This document shows, in pieces, positions 51,098 to 60,700 of a stretch of DNA of 64,000 nt; positions within the stretch are counted from its first letter, which is position 1, and every line of letters begins with the position of its first letter. Source of the DNA: Mycobacterium gallinarum (GTDB lineage Bacteria > Actinomycetota > Actinomycetes > Mycobacteriales > Mycobacteriaceae); assembly GCF_010726765.1 (NCBI RefSeq), contig NZ_AP022601.1, positions 1,798,001 to 1,862,000 of the forward strand, given 5' to 3'. The notes under the pieces were generated by a model that worked only from the letters and a program-made list of their open reading frames with translations, was not told the DNA's origin and did not search any database. Made by a program: the position numbers and the translations under genes.

Positions 51098-52585
51098 GTG
51101 ACCGCGCACGATGACACGCCGCTCTGGCTCTTCGCCGACCAGTTGGGGCCCGCGGTCTACGGCGGAGAGCACGCCCACCGCAAGATTCTGCTCGTCGAGG
51201 CCACCTCCGCGCTGCGCCGTCGCCGCTACCACCGGCAGAAGCTGCACCTCGTCCTGTCCGCGCTCCGCCATGCCGAGCGCGACCTCGGCGACCGGGCCAC
51301 TCTGCTCAAAGCCGACACCTACACCGACGCTCTTGAGCGCTTCGGCCGCCCCGTCCTGGTCCACGAGCCGACTTCGCACGCCGCCGAGCGGTTCGTCCAC
51401 CGCCTCAAGAAGCACGGTCTCGTGGCCGACATCCTGCCCACCCCTACCTTCGCGCTCCCCCGCGCCGACTTCGCCGAGTGGGCCGGCAACCGCACGAGAT
51501 TCCGGCTGGAGGACTTCTACCGCGACCAGCGCCGCCGCTTCGACGTCCTCATGAACGGTGCCGAGCCCATCGGCCGGCGCTGGAACTACGACGAGGACAA
51601 CCGCGAATCTCCACCCAAAAAGCAAGCGACACTTGACGCTCCGAAGCCCTACCGCCCCCGCGAGGACGACATCGACGACCAGGTGCGCCGCGATCTCGAC
51701 CGCATGGACATCGACACCGTCGGCGACGACGGCCCACGCCTGTTCGCCGTCACACCGTCAGAAGCCAAGCGAGCGCTGACCCGCTTCATCGACCACCGCC
51801 TCGAACTGTTCGGCCGCTACGAGGACGCCATGATGGGCCAGGACTGGGCCATGTCGCACTCACTGCTGTCCGTCCCGTTGAATCTCGGCGTCCTGCATCC
51901 TCTCGACGCCGTCCACGCTGCTGAGCAGGCTTATCGACAACAGCAGGCTCCGCTGGCCGCCGTCGAAGGCTTCATCCGGCAGATCCTCGGCTGGCGCGAA
52001 TACATGTGGCACCTCTATTGGCACTTCGGCCCGGCCTACCTCCGCGACAACAAACTCGAAGCGCGGGCCAAGCTGCCGGACTGGTGGATCGACCTGGACT
52101 CCGACGCCGTGACCGCCGAATGCCTGCGCCACGCCCTGATGGGTGTCCGCGACCGAGGCTGGACACACCACATCCAACGGCTCATGGTGCTGGGCAACCA
52201 CGCGCTGCAGCGCGGGTACAACCCACGCGAGCTGACCGAGTGGTTCGCCACCGCCTACGTCGACGGCTTCCGGTGGGTCATGCCGACCAATGTCATCGGC
52301 ATGAGCCAGCACGCCGACGGCGGCAAGCTCGCCACCAAGCCCTACGCGTCCGGCGGCGCCTACATCAACAAGATGAGCGACCACTGTGCAGACTGCGCGT
52401 ACGACCCGAAGAAAAGGCTCGGCGACGACGCGTGCCCGTTCACCGCGGGCTACTGGGCATTCGTGCACCGCCATCGAGACCTGCTCGCGAAGAACAACCG
52501 CACGCAGCGGGCGGTGTCATCGATGGAGCGACTCAAAGATCTCGACGCGGTACTCGAACAGGAGAAGGCGCGGACGCACTTCTAG
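51098..52585 (+). CDS. Iron-sulfur bacterial cryptochrome / (6-4) photolyase (PhrB/CryB class)
   Basis: The 495-residue protein starts with GTG and has the N-terminal Rossmann domain (LWLFADQLGP), then a helical FAD domain. Four cysteines at 342, 430, 433 and 446 have the spacing 88, 3 and 13, identical to the [4Fe-4S] ligands of Agrobacterium PhrB. The family (FeS-BCP) binds FAD and a lumazine antenna and repairs (6-4) photoproducts or acts as a blue-light receptor. FAD-pocket segments include MGQDWAMSHSLLSVPLNLG and GWREYMWHLYW. The stop overlaps the stop of the convergent TSUP gene (CTAG). No regulator is adjacent. Confidence 0.92.
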   Translation: MTAHDDTPLWLFADQLGPAVYGGEHAHRKILLVEATSALRRRRYHRQKLHLVLSALRHAERDLGDRATLLKADTYTDALERFGRPVLVHEPTSHAAERFVHRLKKHGLVADILPTPTFALPRADFAEWAGNRTRFRLEDFYRDQRRRFDVLMNGAEPIGRRWNYDEDNRESPPKKQATLDAPKPYRPREDDIDDQVRRDLDRMDIDTVGDDGPRLFAVTPSEAKRALTRFIDHRLELFGRYEDAMMGQDWAMSHSLLSVPLNLGVLHPLDAVHAAEQAYRQQQAPLAAVEGFIRQILGWREYMWHLYWHFGPAYLRDNKLEARAKLPDWWIDLDSDAVTAECLRHALMGVRDRGWTHHIQRLMVLGNHALQRGYNPRELTEWFATAYVDGFRWVMPTNVIGMSQHADGGKLATKPYASGGAYINKMSDHCADCAYDPKKRLGDDACPFTAGYWAFVHRHRDLLAKNNRTQRAVSSMERLKDLDAVLEQEKARTHF

Positions 52586-53364
52586 ATCGTCAGCAGCCGC
52601 CACAACCCGATCAGACCAACGACGACAATGAACGCGCGCAGCGCATTGGGCGACAGTCGTCGTCCGTAGTGGGCGCCGAGGAACCCGCCGATTGTCGACC
52701 CGAGCGCGATCAGCCCGGCGGCCAGCCAGCTGATCCTGTCGAACGCGACGACCGTGTAAGCGACTGCCGCAACAATATTCACGACCAGCGAGAGCAGATT
52801 CTTGGCCGCGTTCATCCGCTGCATGTTCTCGGGAAGCAGCGCGCCCATCGCGGCGATCAGCAAGATTCCCTGTGCGGCGGTGAAGTACCCGCCGTAGATG
52901 CCCACCGCGAAGGTCGCGATGACGAGCATCACCATCTTCCGCGGCGACACGTGTTCCGCCGACTCGCCGGCCGCCTCCGATCGCCGCCGCGCCCAGTCCT
53001 GAATACGCGGCCCGACCACCACCAGCACCAGCGCGAGAATCAACAGCACCGGCACGATCTGCTGGAACACCTTCTCGGGCAGGTGCAGCAGCAGCCACGC
53101 GCCCAGCCCTGCACCGAAGAACGACGCCGGTAGCTGCCACCGCAGCCGATGCCACTGCCCGCGCAGTTCGCGGCGGTAGCCCCACGTACCCGACGCGCTT
53201 CCGGCCACCAGGCCGACGGCGTTCGACATCGTCGACGTGACCGGTGGATAACCCAGCGCAACCAGCGTGGGGAACGTGATGAGGGTGCCCGACCCGACGA
53301 CTGCGTTGATGGCACCTGCCCCGACGCCGGCGAGGGCAATCAGGATCATGTCGAAAACGGGCAC
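52582..53364 (-). CDS. TSUP/TauE-SafE family permease
   Basis: The 260-residue membrane protein has seven to eight helices and the internal repeat of the family: AGAINAVVGSGTLITFPTLV in the first half and GIYGGYFTAAQGILLIAAMG in the second. TSUP proteins move sulfite, sulfoacetate or other organosulfur anions. Its gene is the downstream partner of another TSUP gene 35 bp upstream; they may act together or have distinct anions. Its stop shares CTAG with the photolyase stop. Confidence 0.88.
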   Translation of the reverse strand: MPVFDMILIALAGVGAGAINAVVGSGTLITFPTLVALGYPPVTSTMSNAVGLVAGSASGTWGYRRELRGQWHRLRWQLPASFFGAGLGAWLLLHLPEKVFQQIVPVLLILALVLVVVGPRIQDWARRRSEAAGESAEHVSPRKMVMLVIATFAVGIYGGYFTAAQGILLIAAMGALLPENMQRMNAAKNLLSLVVNIVAAVAYTVVAFDRISWLAAGLIALGSTIGGFLGAHYGRRLSPNALRAFIVVVGLIGLWRLLTI

Positions 53365-53399
53365 TGGAGCGAGCCTAGTGCTCGCGGCTCAGTGCCTGA

Positions 53400-54332
53400 T
53401 CAGCGCTCGTCGACCGGATCCACCCGCTCGGCTTCGGCGACCTCGGCCTCGAGTTCTTCCGGGACGAAGGCGGGCGCCTTCGACAGCCTCCACGCCAGGT
53501 AAACGAACGACGCCCAGGCCACCACGATGCCGGTATAGATCAGCGTCGACCACGGCGAGGTGATGCCGAAGTACTTCACCAGCTTCTGCGAGTTGGTCAG
53601 CACGATCACGCCGCCGACGGCCGTGCCGAGCAGCGCCGGGCTGACCCGACTCACCAACCACGCCGCCAACGGCGCGGCGATCACGCCGCCCAACGCCAGG
53701 CCGAGCACGATCGGCAGGTTGTGCAGGAACTCCTCGCGCAGCCCGACCAGGAATCCCAGTGACGCCGACAACGCGATCAGGAACTCCGAGGCGCTCACCG
53801 AACCGATCACAGTGCGCGGCGCCGTCTTACCCCGCGAGAGCAGCGTGCTGGTGGTCACCGGACCCCAACCGCCGCCGCCGGACGCGTCGATGAAGCCGCC
53901 GAAGATCCCCAGCGGTGTGAGGAACTTCGCGCTGAGCTTGCTCCCTCCACCGGTGACCGCCGGCGGGGTGCGCAGCGAAAAGCGCAGCAGCACATAGATA
54001 CCGATGGCCAACAGAATGGCCGCCATCAACGGCGCCGCGTCCTCCGTCGACAGGGACGACAGCAATGTCGCACCGAGGAACGCGCCGACCGCGCCGGGGA
54101 CACCCAGCTTCACCACGATCGACCAGTCGATGTTCTTGAATTTCCAGTGCGACAGGCCAGACGCGAACGTGGTGCCCACCTCGGCGAGATGGACCGCCGC
54201 GCTGGCTTGGGCCGACGCGACACCGCTGAGCACCAGAAGCGTCGAGGCCGTGACGCCGAAGGCCATGCCGAGCGCGCCATCGACGAGCTGCGCGCCCACA
54301 CCGACCAGGGTGAAGATCAAAAGAGAACGCAT
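53400..54332 (-). CDS. TSUP/TauE-SafE family permease
   Basis: The 310-residue protein has the repeats GAQLVDGALGMAFGVTASTL and GIFGGFIDASGGGGWGPVTT, typical of the larger TSUP members, with about eight helices and a charged C-terminal tail (EELEAEVAEAERVDPVDER). It probably transports sulfite or a related anion. First gene of a two-gene operon of TSUP permeases; the 200-bp region upstream contains the terminator of der but no clear promoter motif. Confidence 0.88.
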   Translation of the reverse strand: MRSLLIFTLVGVGAQLVDGALGMAFGVTASTLLVLSGVASAQASAAVHLAEVGTTFASGLSHWKFKNIDWSIVVKLGVPGAVGAFLGATLLSSLSTEDAAPLMAAILLAIGIYVLLRFSLRTPPAVTGGGSKLSAKFLTPLGIFGGFIDASGGGGWGPVTTSTLLSRGKTAPRTVIGSVSASEFLIALSASLGFLVGLREEFLHNLPIVLGLALGGVIAAPLAAWLVSRVSPALLGTAVGGVIVLTNSQKLVKYFGITSPWSTLIYTGIVVAWASFVYLAWRLSKAPAFVPEELEAEVAEAERVDPVDER

Positions 54333-54488
54333 GAACTGGGTTGCTTTCGAGTCGGGCGCCTACGGGCGACCAGGGTTATCGGACGCGTTCAGGGACGCGG
54401 ACAACACCAACGGTCAGGCACGTGACGAGGCTACTTAGCGGCACCGACCCCGGGGAGGGTTGGAATCAGCGTGATTTTGCGGGATTAC

Positions 54489-54525
54489 GGTGCGCTGACG
54501 ACCGCTCAGCGAGCGTCAGCGCACC
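54489..54525 (-). terminator. Hairpin terminator of the der operon
   Basis: GGTGCGCTGACG (54489-54500) and its perfect complement (54514-54525) form a 12-bp stem with a 13-nt loop that itself has a short dyad. It lies 12 bp after the der stop on the minus strand. It resembles the hairpins at 7433 and 13338. Confidence 0.75.
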
Positions 54526-54536
54526 GAAATCGCCGA

Positions 54537-55940
54537 CTATCGAGAGCGTGAGCCGCGCTTCTCGCGCACCCGCACGTTGATCCGGATCGGGCTGCCCTCG
54601 AATCCGAACGTCTCGCGCAACCGCCGCTCCAGGAACCGGCGGTATCCGGCCTCCAGGAATCCGGTGGTGAAAAGCACAAATGTCGGCGGCCGAGCCGTGG
54701 CCTGGGTGGCGAACAGGATCCGCGGCTGCTTACCCCCGCGCACCGGTGGCGGGGTAGCGGCGACGATCTCCTTGAAGAACGTGTTCAAGCGGCCGGTGGG
54801 CACACGGGCGTCCCACGATTCCAGTGCCGTCTCCAGGGCGGGCACCAGCTTCTGCACCGCGCGTCCGGTCATCGCCGAGATGTTGACCCGCGGCGCCCAC
54901 TGCAGCTGCGCGAGCTCCCGGTCGATCTCCTTTTCCAAGAGGTAGCGGCGGTCCTCATCGACGAGGTCCCATTTGTTGAACGCCAGTACCAAAGCCCGGC
55001 CGGCCTCGATCACCATCGACAGCACGCGCTGGTCCTGCTCGGTGAGCGGCACCGACGCGTCGATCAACACGATCGCGACCTCGGCGGAATCGATCGCGCC
55101 GTGCGTACGCACCGACGCGTAGAACTCATGCCCGCTGGCCTGCCCCACCTTGCGACGCAATCCGGCGGTATCGACGAAACGCCAGAGCTTGCCGTCCATC
55201 TCGATCAGCGAGTCGACCGGGTCGACGGTCGTGCCCGCGACGTCATGCACCACCGAGCGCTCTTCTGCGGCAAGACGATTCAGCAGCGAGCTCTTGCCGA
55301 CGTTCGGCTTACCCACCAGCGCGACGCGGCGTGGTCCTCCCCCGCCCGACGCGATCTCCGACACCGTCGGCAAATCCTCGATCAGTTTGTCGAGCAGGTC
55401 GGCCACTCCGCGGCCGTGCATCGCGCTGATCGGGTGCGGCTCACCTAGCCCCAGCGACCATAGGGCGGCGGCGTCGGATTCGCCGCGCTCACTGTCAACC
55501 TTGTTGGCTGCCAGGAAGACTGGTTTGCCGGATCGCTGCAGCAGTTTCGCCGCGGCCTCGTCGGCCGCCGTCGCGCCCACCACGGCATCGACCACGAGGA
55601 TGATCGCGTCGGCGGTGCGCATCGCGACCGACGCCTGCTCGGCAACCAGCTGTTGCAGTCCCTTGGCGTCGGGTTCCCATCCTCCGGTGTCCTGTACGAC
55701 GAAGCGGCGTCCCAGCCAGTTCGCGTCGTAGGAGACCCGGTCCCGAGTGACACCGGGAACGTCCTGCACCACCGCCTCGCGACGGCCCAGAATCCGGTTG
55801 ACCAGTGTCGACTTGCCGACGTTGGGCCGCCCGACCACGGCCACCACCGGTGGCGGCGCCGCCGCCTCCTCGATAGCCTCGGCGACGTCCTCGGCCCCGA
55901 GCTCCCAGTCACTCTCGTCAGCCCACGTGCCGTCTGTCAT
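54537..55940 (-). CDS. der: Ribosome-assembly GTPase Der (EngA)
   Basis: The 467-residue protein has two consecutive GTPase domains: G1 GRPNVGKS, G3 DTGGW and G4 NKVD in the first, and [13 protein letters not shown] and NKWD in the second. A C-terminal KH-like domain follows (VNTFF-like [10 protein letters not shown] ... NVRVREKRG). Der acts in maturation of the 50S ribosomal subunit. An acidic N-terminal extension of about 25 residues is usual in mycobacteria. The start overlaps the cmk stop by 4 bp. Order cmk-der matches M. tuberculosis Rv1712-Rv1713. Confidence 0.97.
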   Translation of the reverse strand: MTDGTWADESDWELGAEDVAEAIEEAAAPPPVVAVVGRPNVGKSTLVNRILGRREAVVQDVPGVTRDRVSYDANWLGRRFVVQDTGGWEPDAKGLQQLVAEQASVAMRTADAIILVVDAVVGATAADEAAAKLLQRSGKPVFLAANKVDSERGESDAAALWSLGLGEPHPISAMHGRGVADLLDKLIEDLPTVSEIASGGGGPRRVALVGKPNVGKSSLLNRLAAEERSVVHDVAGTTVDPVDSLIEMDGKLWRFVDTAGLRRKVGQASGHEFYASVRTHGAIDSAEVAIVLIDASVPLTEQDQRVLSMVIEAGRALVLAFNKWDLVDEDRRYLLEKEIDRELAQLQWAPRVNISAMTGRAVQKLVPALETALESWDARVPTGRLNTFFKEIVAATPPPVRGGKQPRILFATQATARPPTFVLFTTGFLEAGYRRFLERRLRETFGFEGSPIRINVRVREKRGSRSR

Positions 55941-56620
55941 TTCGACGCACCGGCGCGCTGCTCGGCCAACTCGGTCAGATGCGCGACCACCTCGGGCTCG
56001 GTCATGTCACTGGTGTCGACCACCACCGCGTCGTCGGCGGCACGCAGCGGGGACACCGCGCGGGTCGAATCCAGATGATCCCGGCGCTTCACGTCAGCGA
56101 GCACGCTTTCGTAGTCGTCCTCACGTCCGGCCGCGACGTTCTGGTCGTAGCGACGCCGCGCCCGCTTCTCGGCCGACGCCGTGAGAAAAATCTTGAGGTC
56201 GGCATCGGGCAGCACGACCGTCCCGATGTCGCGGCCCTCGACAACGACGCTGCCCGGCCCTTCGGCGAGCTCGCGCTGAAGCCCGACCAGGCGCGCGCGC
56301 ACCGCAGGCACCGCCGATACCGCGGACACCGACTTCGTCACCTGATCACCACGGATCTCCCGCGAAACATCCTCTGCGTCAAGGTAAGCCTTGTCCTCGT
56401 CGGGATCGTAGCCCACCGACAACGGGACATCCGCAGCGACCACCTCGATCGCAGGCGTATCGGCCAAGTCGACACCGGCTCGCAGGACGGCCAGGGTGAC
56501 GATGCGGTACATCGCTCCGGTATCCAGGTAGCGGGCATGTAGGGATCGCGCCAAACCCCTTGACACCGATGACTTTCCGGTTCCGGCGGGACCGTCGACC
56601 GCGATGATCAACCCGCTCAC
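55937..56620 (-). CDS. cmk: Cytidylate kinase
   Basis: The 227-residue kinase begins [20 protein letters not shown] with the P-loop, and has the CMP-binding YLDTGAMYR segment and [21 protein letters not shown], then the lid RARRRYDQ. It phosphorylates CMP and dCMP. Translation is coupled to rluB upstream and der downstream by 4-bp overlaps. Confidence 0.97.
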   Translation of the reverse strand: MSGLIIAVDGPAGTGKSSVSRGLARSLHARYLDTGAMYRIVTLAVLRAGVDLADTPAIEVVAADVPLSVGYDPDEDKAYLDAEDVSREIRGDQVTKSVSAVSAVPAVRARLVGLQRELAEGPGSVVVEGRDIGTVVLPDADLKIFLTASAEKRARRRYDQNVAAGREDDYESVLADVKRRDHLDSTRAVSPLRAADDAVVVDTSDMTEPEVVAHLTELAEQRAGASK

Positions 56621-57360
56621 ATCCCCACCGCCTTGTACAACGTGCCGAGCTCCTTCTGTGTCAGCACCCGGATGGTGCCCGGCCGCTGATCCCCCAATGA
56701 CACCGCCCCGATTTCGGTGCGCACCAACTCTTTCACCGGGAAACCGACGGCCGCAAGCAGCCGGCGCACGATTCGTTTGCGGCCTTCGTGCAACGTGACC
56801 CGCACCAACGTCTTGCCCGGCACCGTGTCCACGACGGCGAAATCATCGACGCGCGCGGGGCCGTCGTCCAGTTCGATCCCGTCACGCAGCTTGCGGCCCA
56901 GGCCGCGCGGCACAGTGCCCATCACCGTCGCCAGGTACGTCTTGGGTACTTCGTAGGACGGATGCATCAGGCGGTGCGCGAGCTCGCCGTCGTTGGTCAA
57001 CAGCAGCAGTCCCTCGGTGTCGGCGTCCAGCCGGCCGACGTGAAACAGCTTCTTGTTACCGCGAACCCGGTGCTCGACCAGATCGCCCACGCACGGGCGC
57101 CCCCGGTCGTCGGACATCGTCGAGTGCATGCCCTTGGGCTTGTTGATCGCCAGGTGCACCAACGTGTCGTCGACGGTGATCCGGGCGCCGTCGACCCGGA
57201 TGACCGAGACGTCGGGGTCCACGCGAGTGCCCAGTTCGGTCACGATCCGATCGTCGACCTCGACGCGCCCGTCGAGGATCATCTTCTCGGCGACCCGGCG
57301 CGATGCAATTCCGGCCTGCGACAACACCTTCTGTAAGCGCACGCCCTCGGATTCAGCCAT
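56617..57360 (-). CDS. rluB: 23S rRNA pseudouridine synthase, RluB/RsuA family
   Basis: From ATG 57360 the protein has 247 residues: an S4 RNA-binding domain ([20 protein letters not shown], residues 6-25) and a catalytic domain with the active-site aspartate in [19 protein letters not shown], then [19 protein letters not shown]. It isomerises a uridine in the 23S rRNA peptidyl-transferase region or in 16S rRNA. A 17-residue upstream in-frame extension is arginine-rich and lies within scpB; it is rejected. The gene overlaps scpB by 8 bp. Confidence 0.93.
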   Translation of the reverse strand: MAESEGVRLQKVLSQAGIASRRVAEKMILDGRVEVDDRIVTELGTRVDPDVSVIRVDGARITVDDTLVHLAINKPKGMHSTMSDDRGRPCVGDLVEHRVRGNKKLFHVGRLDADTEGLLLLTNDGELAHRLMHPSYEVPKTYLATVMGTVPRGLGRKLRDGIELDDGPARVDDFAVVDTVPGKTLVRVTLHEGRKRIVRRLLAAVGFPVKELVRTEIGAVSLGDQRPGTIRVLTQKELGTLYKAVGM

Positions 57361-58093
57361 CCGCGTCTTTGTCCAGATCGAAGTTCGTCGGCGCCTGCGC
57401 CGCCGGCGCACCGCTGAGCTTCATGAAACGCGGCTCCTCGTCGAGTGTTTCGCTCAAGTCGTCGATCACGTCGACGTCGGGCAGCAGCGGCGCGATGTCC
57501 GGAAGGTCGGCCAACGACGTCAAGCCGAGCCGCTCCAGGAACAGTTCGGTGGTCGCGAACGTCACCGCACCCGAGTCGGGGTCGACGCCTGCCTCCGTGA
57601 CCAGTCCACGCGCAAGCAGCGTTCGGATGACCGCGTCGACGTTGACGCCGCGCACTGCGCTGACCCGCGCGCGTGTCACCGGCTGGCGGTAGGCCACCAC
57701 GGCCAGCGTCTCGAGCGCGGCGCGCGTCAACTTGGATCGCGTACCGTCGAGCAGCAGCCGCTCCACGTACGGCGCGAACCGCGCGCGCGTGTACATCCGC
57801 CAGCCACCGCCCGCCTCGCGCAGATCGATCCCGCTGTCGCGGTCGCGCAGTTCGTCGGCCAACGCCTGCAGCTTGGCCCCGACCCGGAAGGCGGGCTGCT
57901 CGGTCGCGGCGGCGAGCTGCTCGATCGTCACCGGCGTGTCCACCACCAGCAGCAGCGCCTCCAGCACCGACCCGAGCTCCGAATCCTCCAACTCCGGCGC
58001 GCTGGCCACATCGATGCCGAGATCCAGCCCCTCATCGAGGTCCGTCTCGACCGGGGTGTCAGTGGAGACGTCGGTCGAAGTGTCATCCGTCAT
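57353..58093 (-). CDS. scpB: Segregation and condensation protein B
   Basis: From ATG 58093 the protein has 246 residues. An acidic Asp/Thr-rich N-terminus (1-40) precedes two winged-helix domains, with conserved YTRARFAPYVERLL, LTRAALETLAVVAYRQPVTRARV, VRGVNVDAVIRTLLARGLV and the FATTELFLERLGL ending. ScpB is a kleisin-binding subunit of SMC condensin in chromosome organisation. A longer in-frame start at 58165 lies within scpA and is rejected. It overlaps scpA by 11 bp. Confidence 0.95.
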   Translation of the reverse strand: MTDDTSTDVSTDTPVETDLDEGLDLGIDVASAPELEDSELGSVLEALLLVVDTPVTIEQLAAATEQPAFRVGAKLQALADELRDRDSGIDLREAGGGWRMYTRARFAPYVERLLLDGTRSKLTRAALETLAVVAYRQPVTRARVSAVRGVNVDAVIRTLLARGLVTEAGVDPDSGAVTFATTELFLERLGLTSLADLPDIAPLLPDVDVIDDLSETLDEEPRFMKLSGAPAAQAPTNFDLDKDADG

Positions 58094-58940
58094 AGTGGTC
58101 TTCTTCCACCGCCAGGTGTTGATGGGTAGGCCGTTCGCCGGTCCACGAAATCTGGAGCGCACCAAGCGGTTCTGGTTGTTCGAATGCTACTGCCTTGGCC
58201 CGGTACAGCTCGAGCAGCGCCAGGAAGCGTCCGACGATCTCGATCGGTGCCGCACAGTCGGCCACCAGGTCGCCGAACGACGCCCATTGTCCGACGCCGC
58301 GGCCCTCCAGCAGCGCCATCAAGTTAGTGACCTGCTCAGGCACCGACACCGCCACCTGGTGCAGGTGTTCGAGCGCGACGGTCGGCACCGGACGCGGGGT
58401 GAGCGCCGCCGCCGCGACCTGGGCGAATGTCTCGGCGTCGACCCCGATCATGACCTCGGGCAACAGGTCCTGGAAGCCCTCGTCCAGCGCCACCGCCCGC
58501 GGATAGCTGCGCAGTGCCGCGGACTCGAGTTCGGCGAACATCTCCGCGACGTGTTTGAACGCCCGGTACTGGAGCAACCGGGCGAACAGCAGGTCACGGA
58601 CCTCGAGCAGGGCCAGATCGTCCTCGTCGTGCACCTCCCCGGCCGGCAGCAGCCGGGCCGCCTTGAGGTCCAGCAGCGTGGCCGCGATCACCAGGAACGT
58701 CGTCGTCTCTTCGAGCTCGAGCTGGACGCCGATTTCCTTGGTGTACGCGATGAAGTCGTCGGTCACCTGATGCAGCGCCACCTCGGTGACGTCGAGGCGA
58801 TGCGCGAAGATCAGCTGCAACAGCAGGTCGAACGGCCCTTCGAAATTGCTCAGCCGAACCTGAAAGCCCGCCTGCTGCGACCGGTCAGCATCTGATGTCG
58901 CAGTGTCGTCGGTTCCGGCCTCGGTCACCGCTTCGATCAC
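58083..58940 (-). CDS. scpA: Segregation and condensation protein A (kleisin)
   Basis: The 285-residue kleisin has FQVRLSNFEGPFDLLLQLI (residues 26-44) at the start of the SMC-binding region, VTEVALHQVTDDFIAYT, then FLVIAATLLDLKAARLLP and the C-terminal winged helix (IEIVGRFLALLELYRAKAV). It bridges SMC heads with ScpB. The start overlaps the parA stop (ATGA), and the operon order parA-scpA-scpB is the mycobacterial one. Confidence 0.95.
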   Translation of the reverse strand: MIEAVTEAGTDDTATSDADRSQQAGFQVRLSNFEGPFDLLLQLIFAHRLDVTEVALHQVTDDFIAYTKEIGVQLELEETTTFLVIAATLLDLKAARLLPAGEVHDEDDLALLEVRDLLFARLLQYRAFKHVAEMFAELESAALRSYPRAVALDEGFQDLLPEVMIGVDAETFAQVAAAALTPRPVPTVALEHLHQVAVSVPEQVTNLMALLEGRGVGQWASFGDLVADCAAPIEIVGRFLALLELYRAKAVAFEQPEPLGALQISWTGERPTHQHLAVEEDHYDG

Positions 58941-59797
58941 GCGCCGAACCGGTCGATGACCTCGCGCGCCAATGACCGATATGCCTCAGCACCAACGGAT
59001 TTCGGCGCCCACGAGGTGATGGGTTCACCGGCGACGCTGGTTTCGGGGAAGCGCACCGTACGGGTGATGACGGTGTCGAACACCAGGTCGCCGAATCTTT
59101 CCAGAACTCGGGCCATGACTTCGCGCGAGTTCACCGTGCGCGGGTCGTATCGGGTGATCAGAATGCCGCCGATGGACAGCTTCGGGTTCAGCCGGTCGTG
59201 CACCTTGTCGACGGTATCGGTCAGCAGCGCCAGTCCGCGCAGTGAGAAGAACTCGCACTCCGTCGGGATGATCACCACGTCACTGCACGCCAGCCCGTTG
59301 ACGGTGAGCAGACCCAGCGACGGCTGGCAGTCGATTAGCACGTAGTCGTAACGGTCCAGCACCGGGTAGAGCGCGCGGGCCAGGGACTGTTCGCGGCCCA
59401 CCTCGTTGACCAGTTGGATCTCGGCCGCCGATAGGTCGATATTGCTCGGCACGAGGTCGAGATTCTTGACGCGGGTATTAATCAGCACGTCGTCGATCGA
59501 CACCCGCGGTTCGATCAGCAGGTTGTGGACGGTGTGCTCGAGTTCGTAGTGCGGCACGCCCAGGCCCGCCGACAGCGCACCCTGCGGATCCAGGTCGACC
59601 AGGAGCACGCGACGCCCGTACTCGGCGAGGCTGGCGCCGAGGTTGATGGTCGACGTGGTCTTGCCCACCCCGCCCTTCTGATTGCACATCGCGATGACCT
59701 TGGCCGGACCGTGCGAGGTCCTCGGCTCAGGCTGGGGGATGGCTCGCGGTGGACGGCCGGTCAAGCCGACGCCGGCGACTTCGTCGTCGTCAGCCAC
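58937..59797 (-). CDS. ParA/Soj-family ATPase of the scp operon
   Basis: The 286-residue protein has the deviant Walker A motif KGGVGKTTSTINLGASLA near residue 41, LLVDLDPQGALSAGLG, and DYVLIDCQPSLGLLTVNGL. A 35-residue Pro-rich N-terminus precedes the fold. It corresponds by context to M. tuberculosis Rv1708, not to the origin-linked ParA. It is the first gene of the long leftward operon parA-scpA-scpB-rluB-cmk-der and probably helps place the chromosome or condensin. Confidence 0.92.
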   Translation of the reverse strand: MADDDEVAGVGLTGRPPRAIPQPEPRTSHGPAKVIAMCNQKGGVGKTTSTINLGASLAEYGRRVLLVDLDPQGALSAGLGVPHYELEHTVHNLLIEPRVSIDDVLINTRVKNLDLVPSNIDLSAAEIQLVNEVGREQSLARALYPVLDRYDYVLIDCQPSLGLLTVNGLACSDVVIIPTECEFFSLRGLALLTDTVDKVHDRLNPKLSIGGILITRYDPRTVNSREVMARVLERFGDLVFDTVITRTVRFPETSVAGEPITSWAPKSVGAEAYRSLAREVIDRFGA

Positions 59798-59913
59798 GCC
59801 GACCGTCGCTGGTCAGGCAAGACGTAGGCATGGCGGACATCCGGGCAAGTTTAACGGGAGGTGACTGCCTGGTCTGCCAGACCCGCAGGCAACTTTTCCC
59901 CCGAGATCCCGCC

Positions 59914-59919
59914 TAGGCT
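59914..59919 (+). promoter_or_regulatory. -10 hexamer of a probably leaderless methyltransferase transcript
   Basis: TAGGCT (TANNNT class) ends 7 bp before the GTG at 59927. With no ribosome site present, a leaderless mRNA starting at the GTG is likely, which supports this start over any upstream one. Confidence 0.6.
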
Positions 59920-59926
59920 GGTCCAC

Positions 59927-60682
59927 GTGAGCCTCAAGCGCCGCATCCCCTTCCTGCGTTGGTCGTTCCTGCGGCTGGCGGTCGGGTCCCGCAACATCAC
60001 CAAGACCGGTCAGATCGGCGACGGACGAGAACAAGCCGCCGCCGACTACGTGGTGGCCAATGCCCGGCGCGGCGACATCGACGACGTGATCGCCAAGGTC
60101 GACGAGTTCGCCTACGAGAAGTCGTTTCTGATCAACATCGGGGACGAGAAGGGCGGGCTGCTCGACGCCGCGGTGCGCCGCGCCGACGCCAAGTTGGCTC
60201 TCGAGCTGGGCACCTACTGTGGCTACGGCTCGCTGCGGATCGCCCGCGCCGCGCCGGAGGCGAAGGTGTTCTCGGTCGAGCTTGCCGCCGCCAACGCCGA
60301 GGTGGCACAACGCATCTGGGAGCACGCCGGAATCGCCGACCGGGTGACGTGCGTGGTCGGCACGATCGGTGACGGCGGAAAGACACTCGACGCGCTTGCC
60401 GGCGAGCACGGCTTCGCCGCAGGAGCGCTGGATCTGCTGTTCGTCGACCACGACAAGGCCGCCTACCTGCCCGACCTGCAGGCCATCCTGGACCGCGGCT
60501 GGCTGCACAAGGGGTCCGTCGTGGTCGCCGACAATATGCTGATCCCGGGCTCCCCCAAGTACCGCGAGTACATGCGCGAGCAGCAGGGCAAGTTATTCGC
60601 CACGGTGGAGCACAAGACGCACGGCGAATATCAGACGCTCGCCCCCGACCTCGTGCTCGAGTCGGAGTACCTGGGCAGCTGA
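59927..60682 (+). CDS. O-methyltransferase (catechol-O-methyltransferase-like)
   Basis: From GTG 59927 the protein has 251 residues. The SAM-binding motif ALELGTYCGYGSLRIAR is followed by VFSVELAAANAEVAQRIWEH and the metal-binding LLFVDHDKAAYLPDL (DHDK, the COMT signature) and VVADNML. It should methylate a catechol or related hydroxyl in a divalent-metal-dependent way. By context it matches M. tuberculosis Rv1703c. It lies between parA and xerD and is transcribed rightwards. Confidence 0.92.
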   Translation: MSLKRRIPFLRWSFLRLAVGSRNITKTGQIGDGREQAAADYVVANARRGDIDDVIAKVDEFAYEKSFLINIGDEKGGLLDAAVRRADAKLALELGTYCGYGSLRIARAAPEAKVFSVELAAANAEVAQRIWEHAGIADRVTCVVGTIGDGGKTLDALAGEHGFAAGALDLLFVDHDKAAYLPDLQAILDRGWLHKGSVVVADNMLIPGSPKYREYMREQQGKLFATVEHKTHGEYQTLAPDLVLESEYLGS

Positions 60683-60700
60683 GGTCAGCATCACCTCGCT

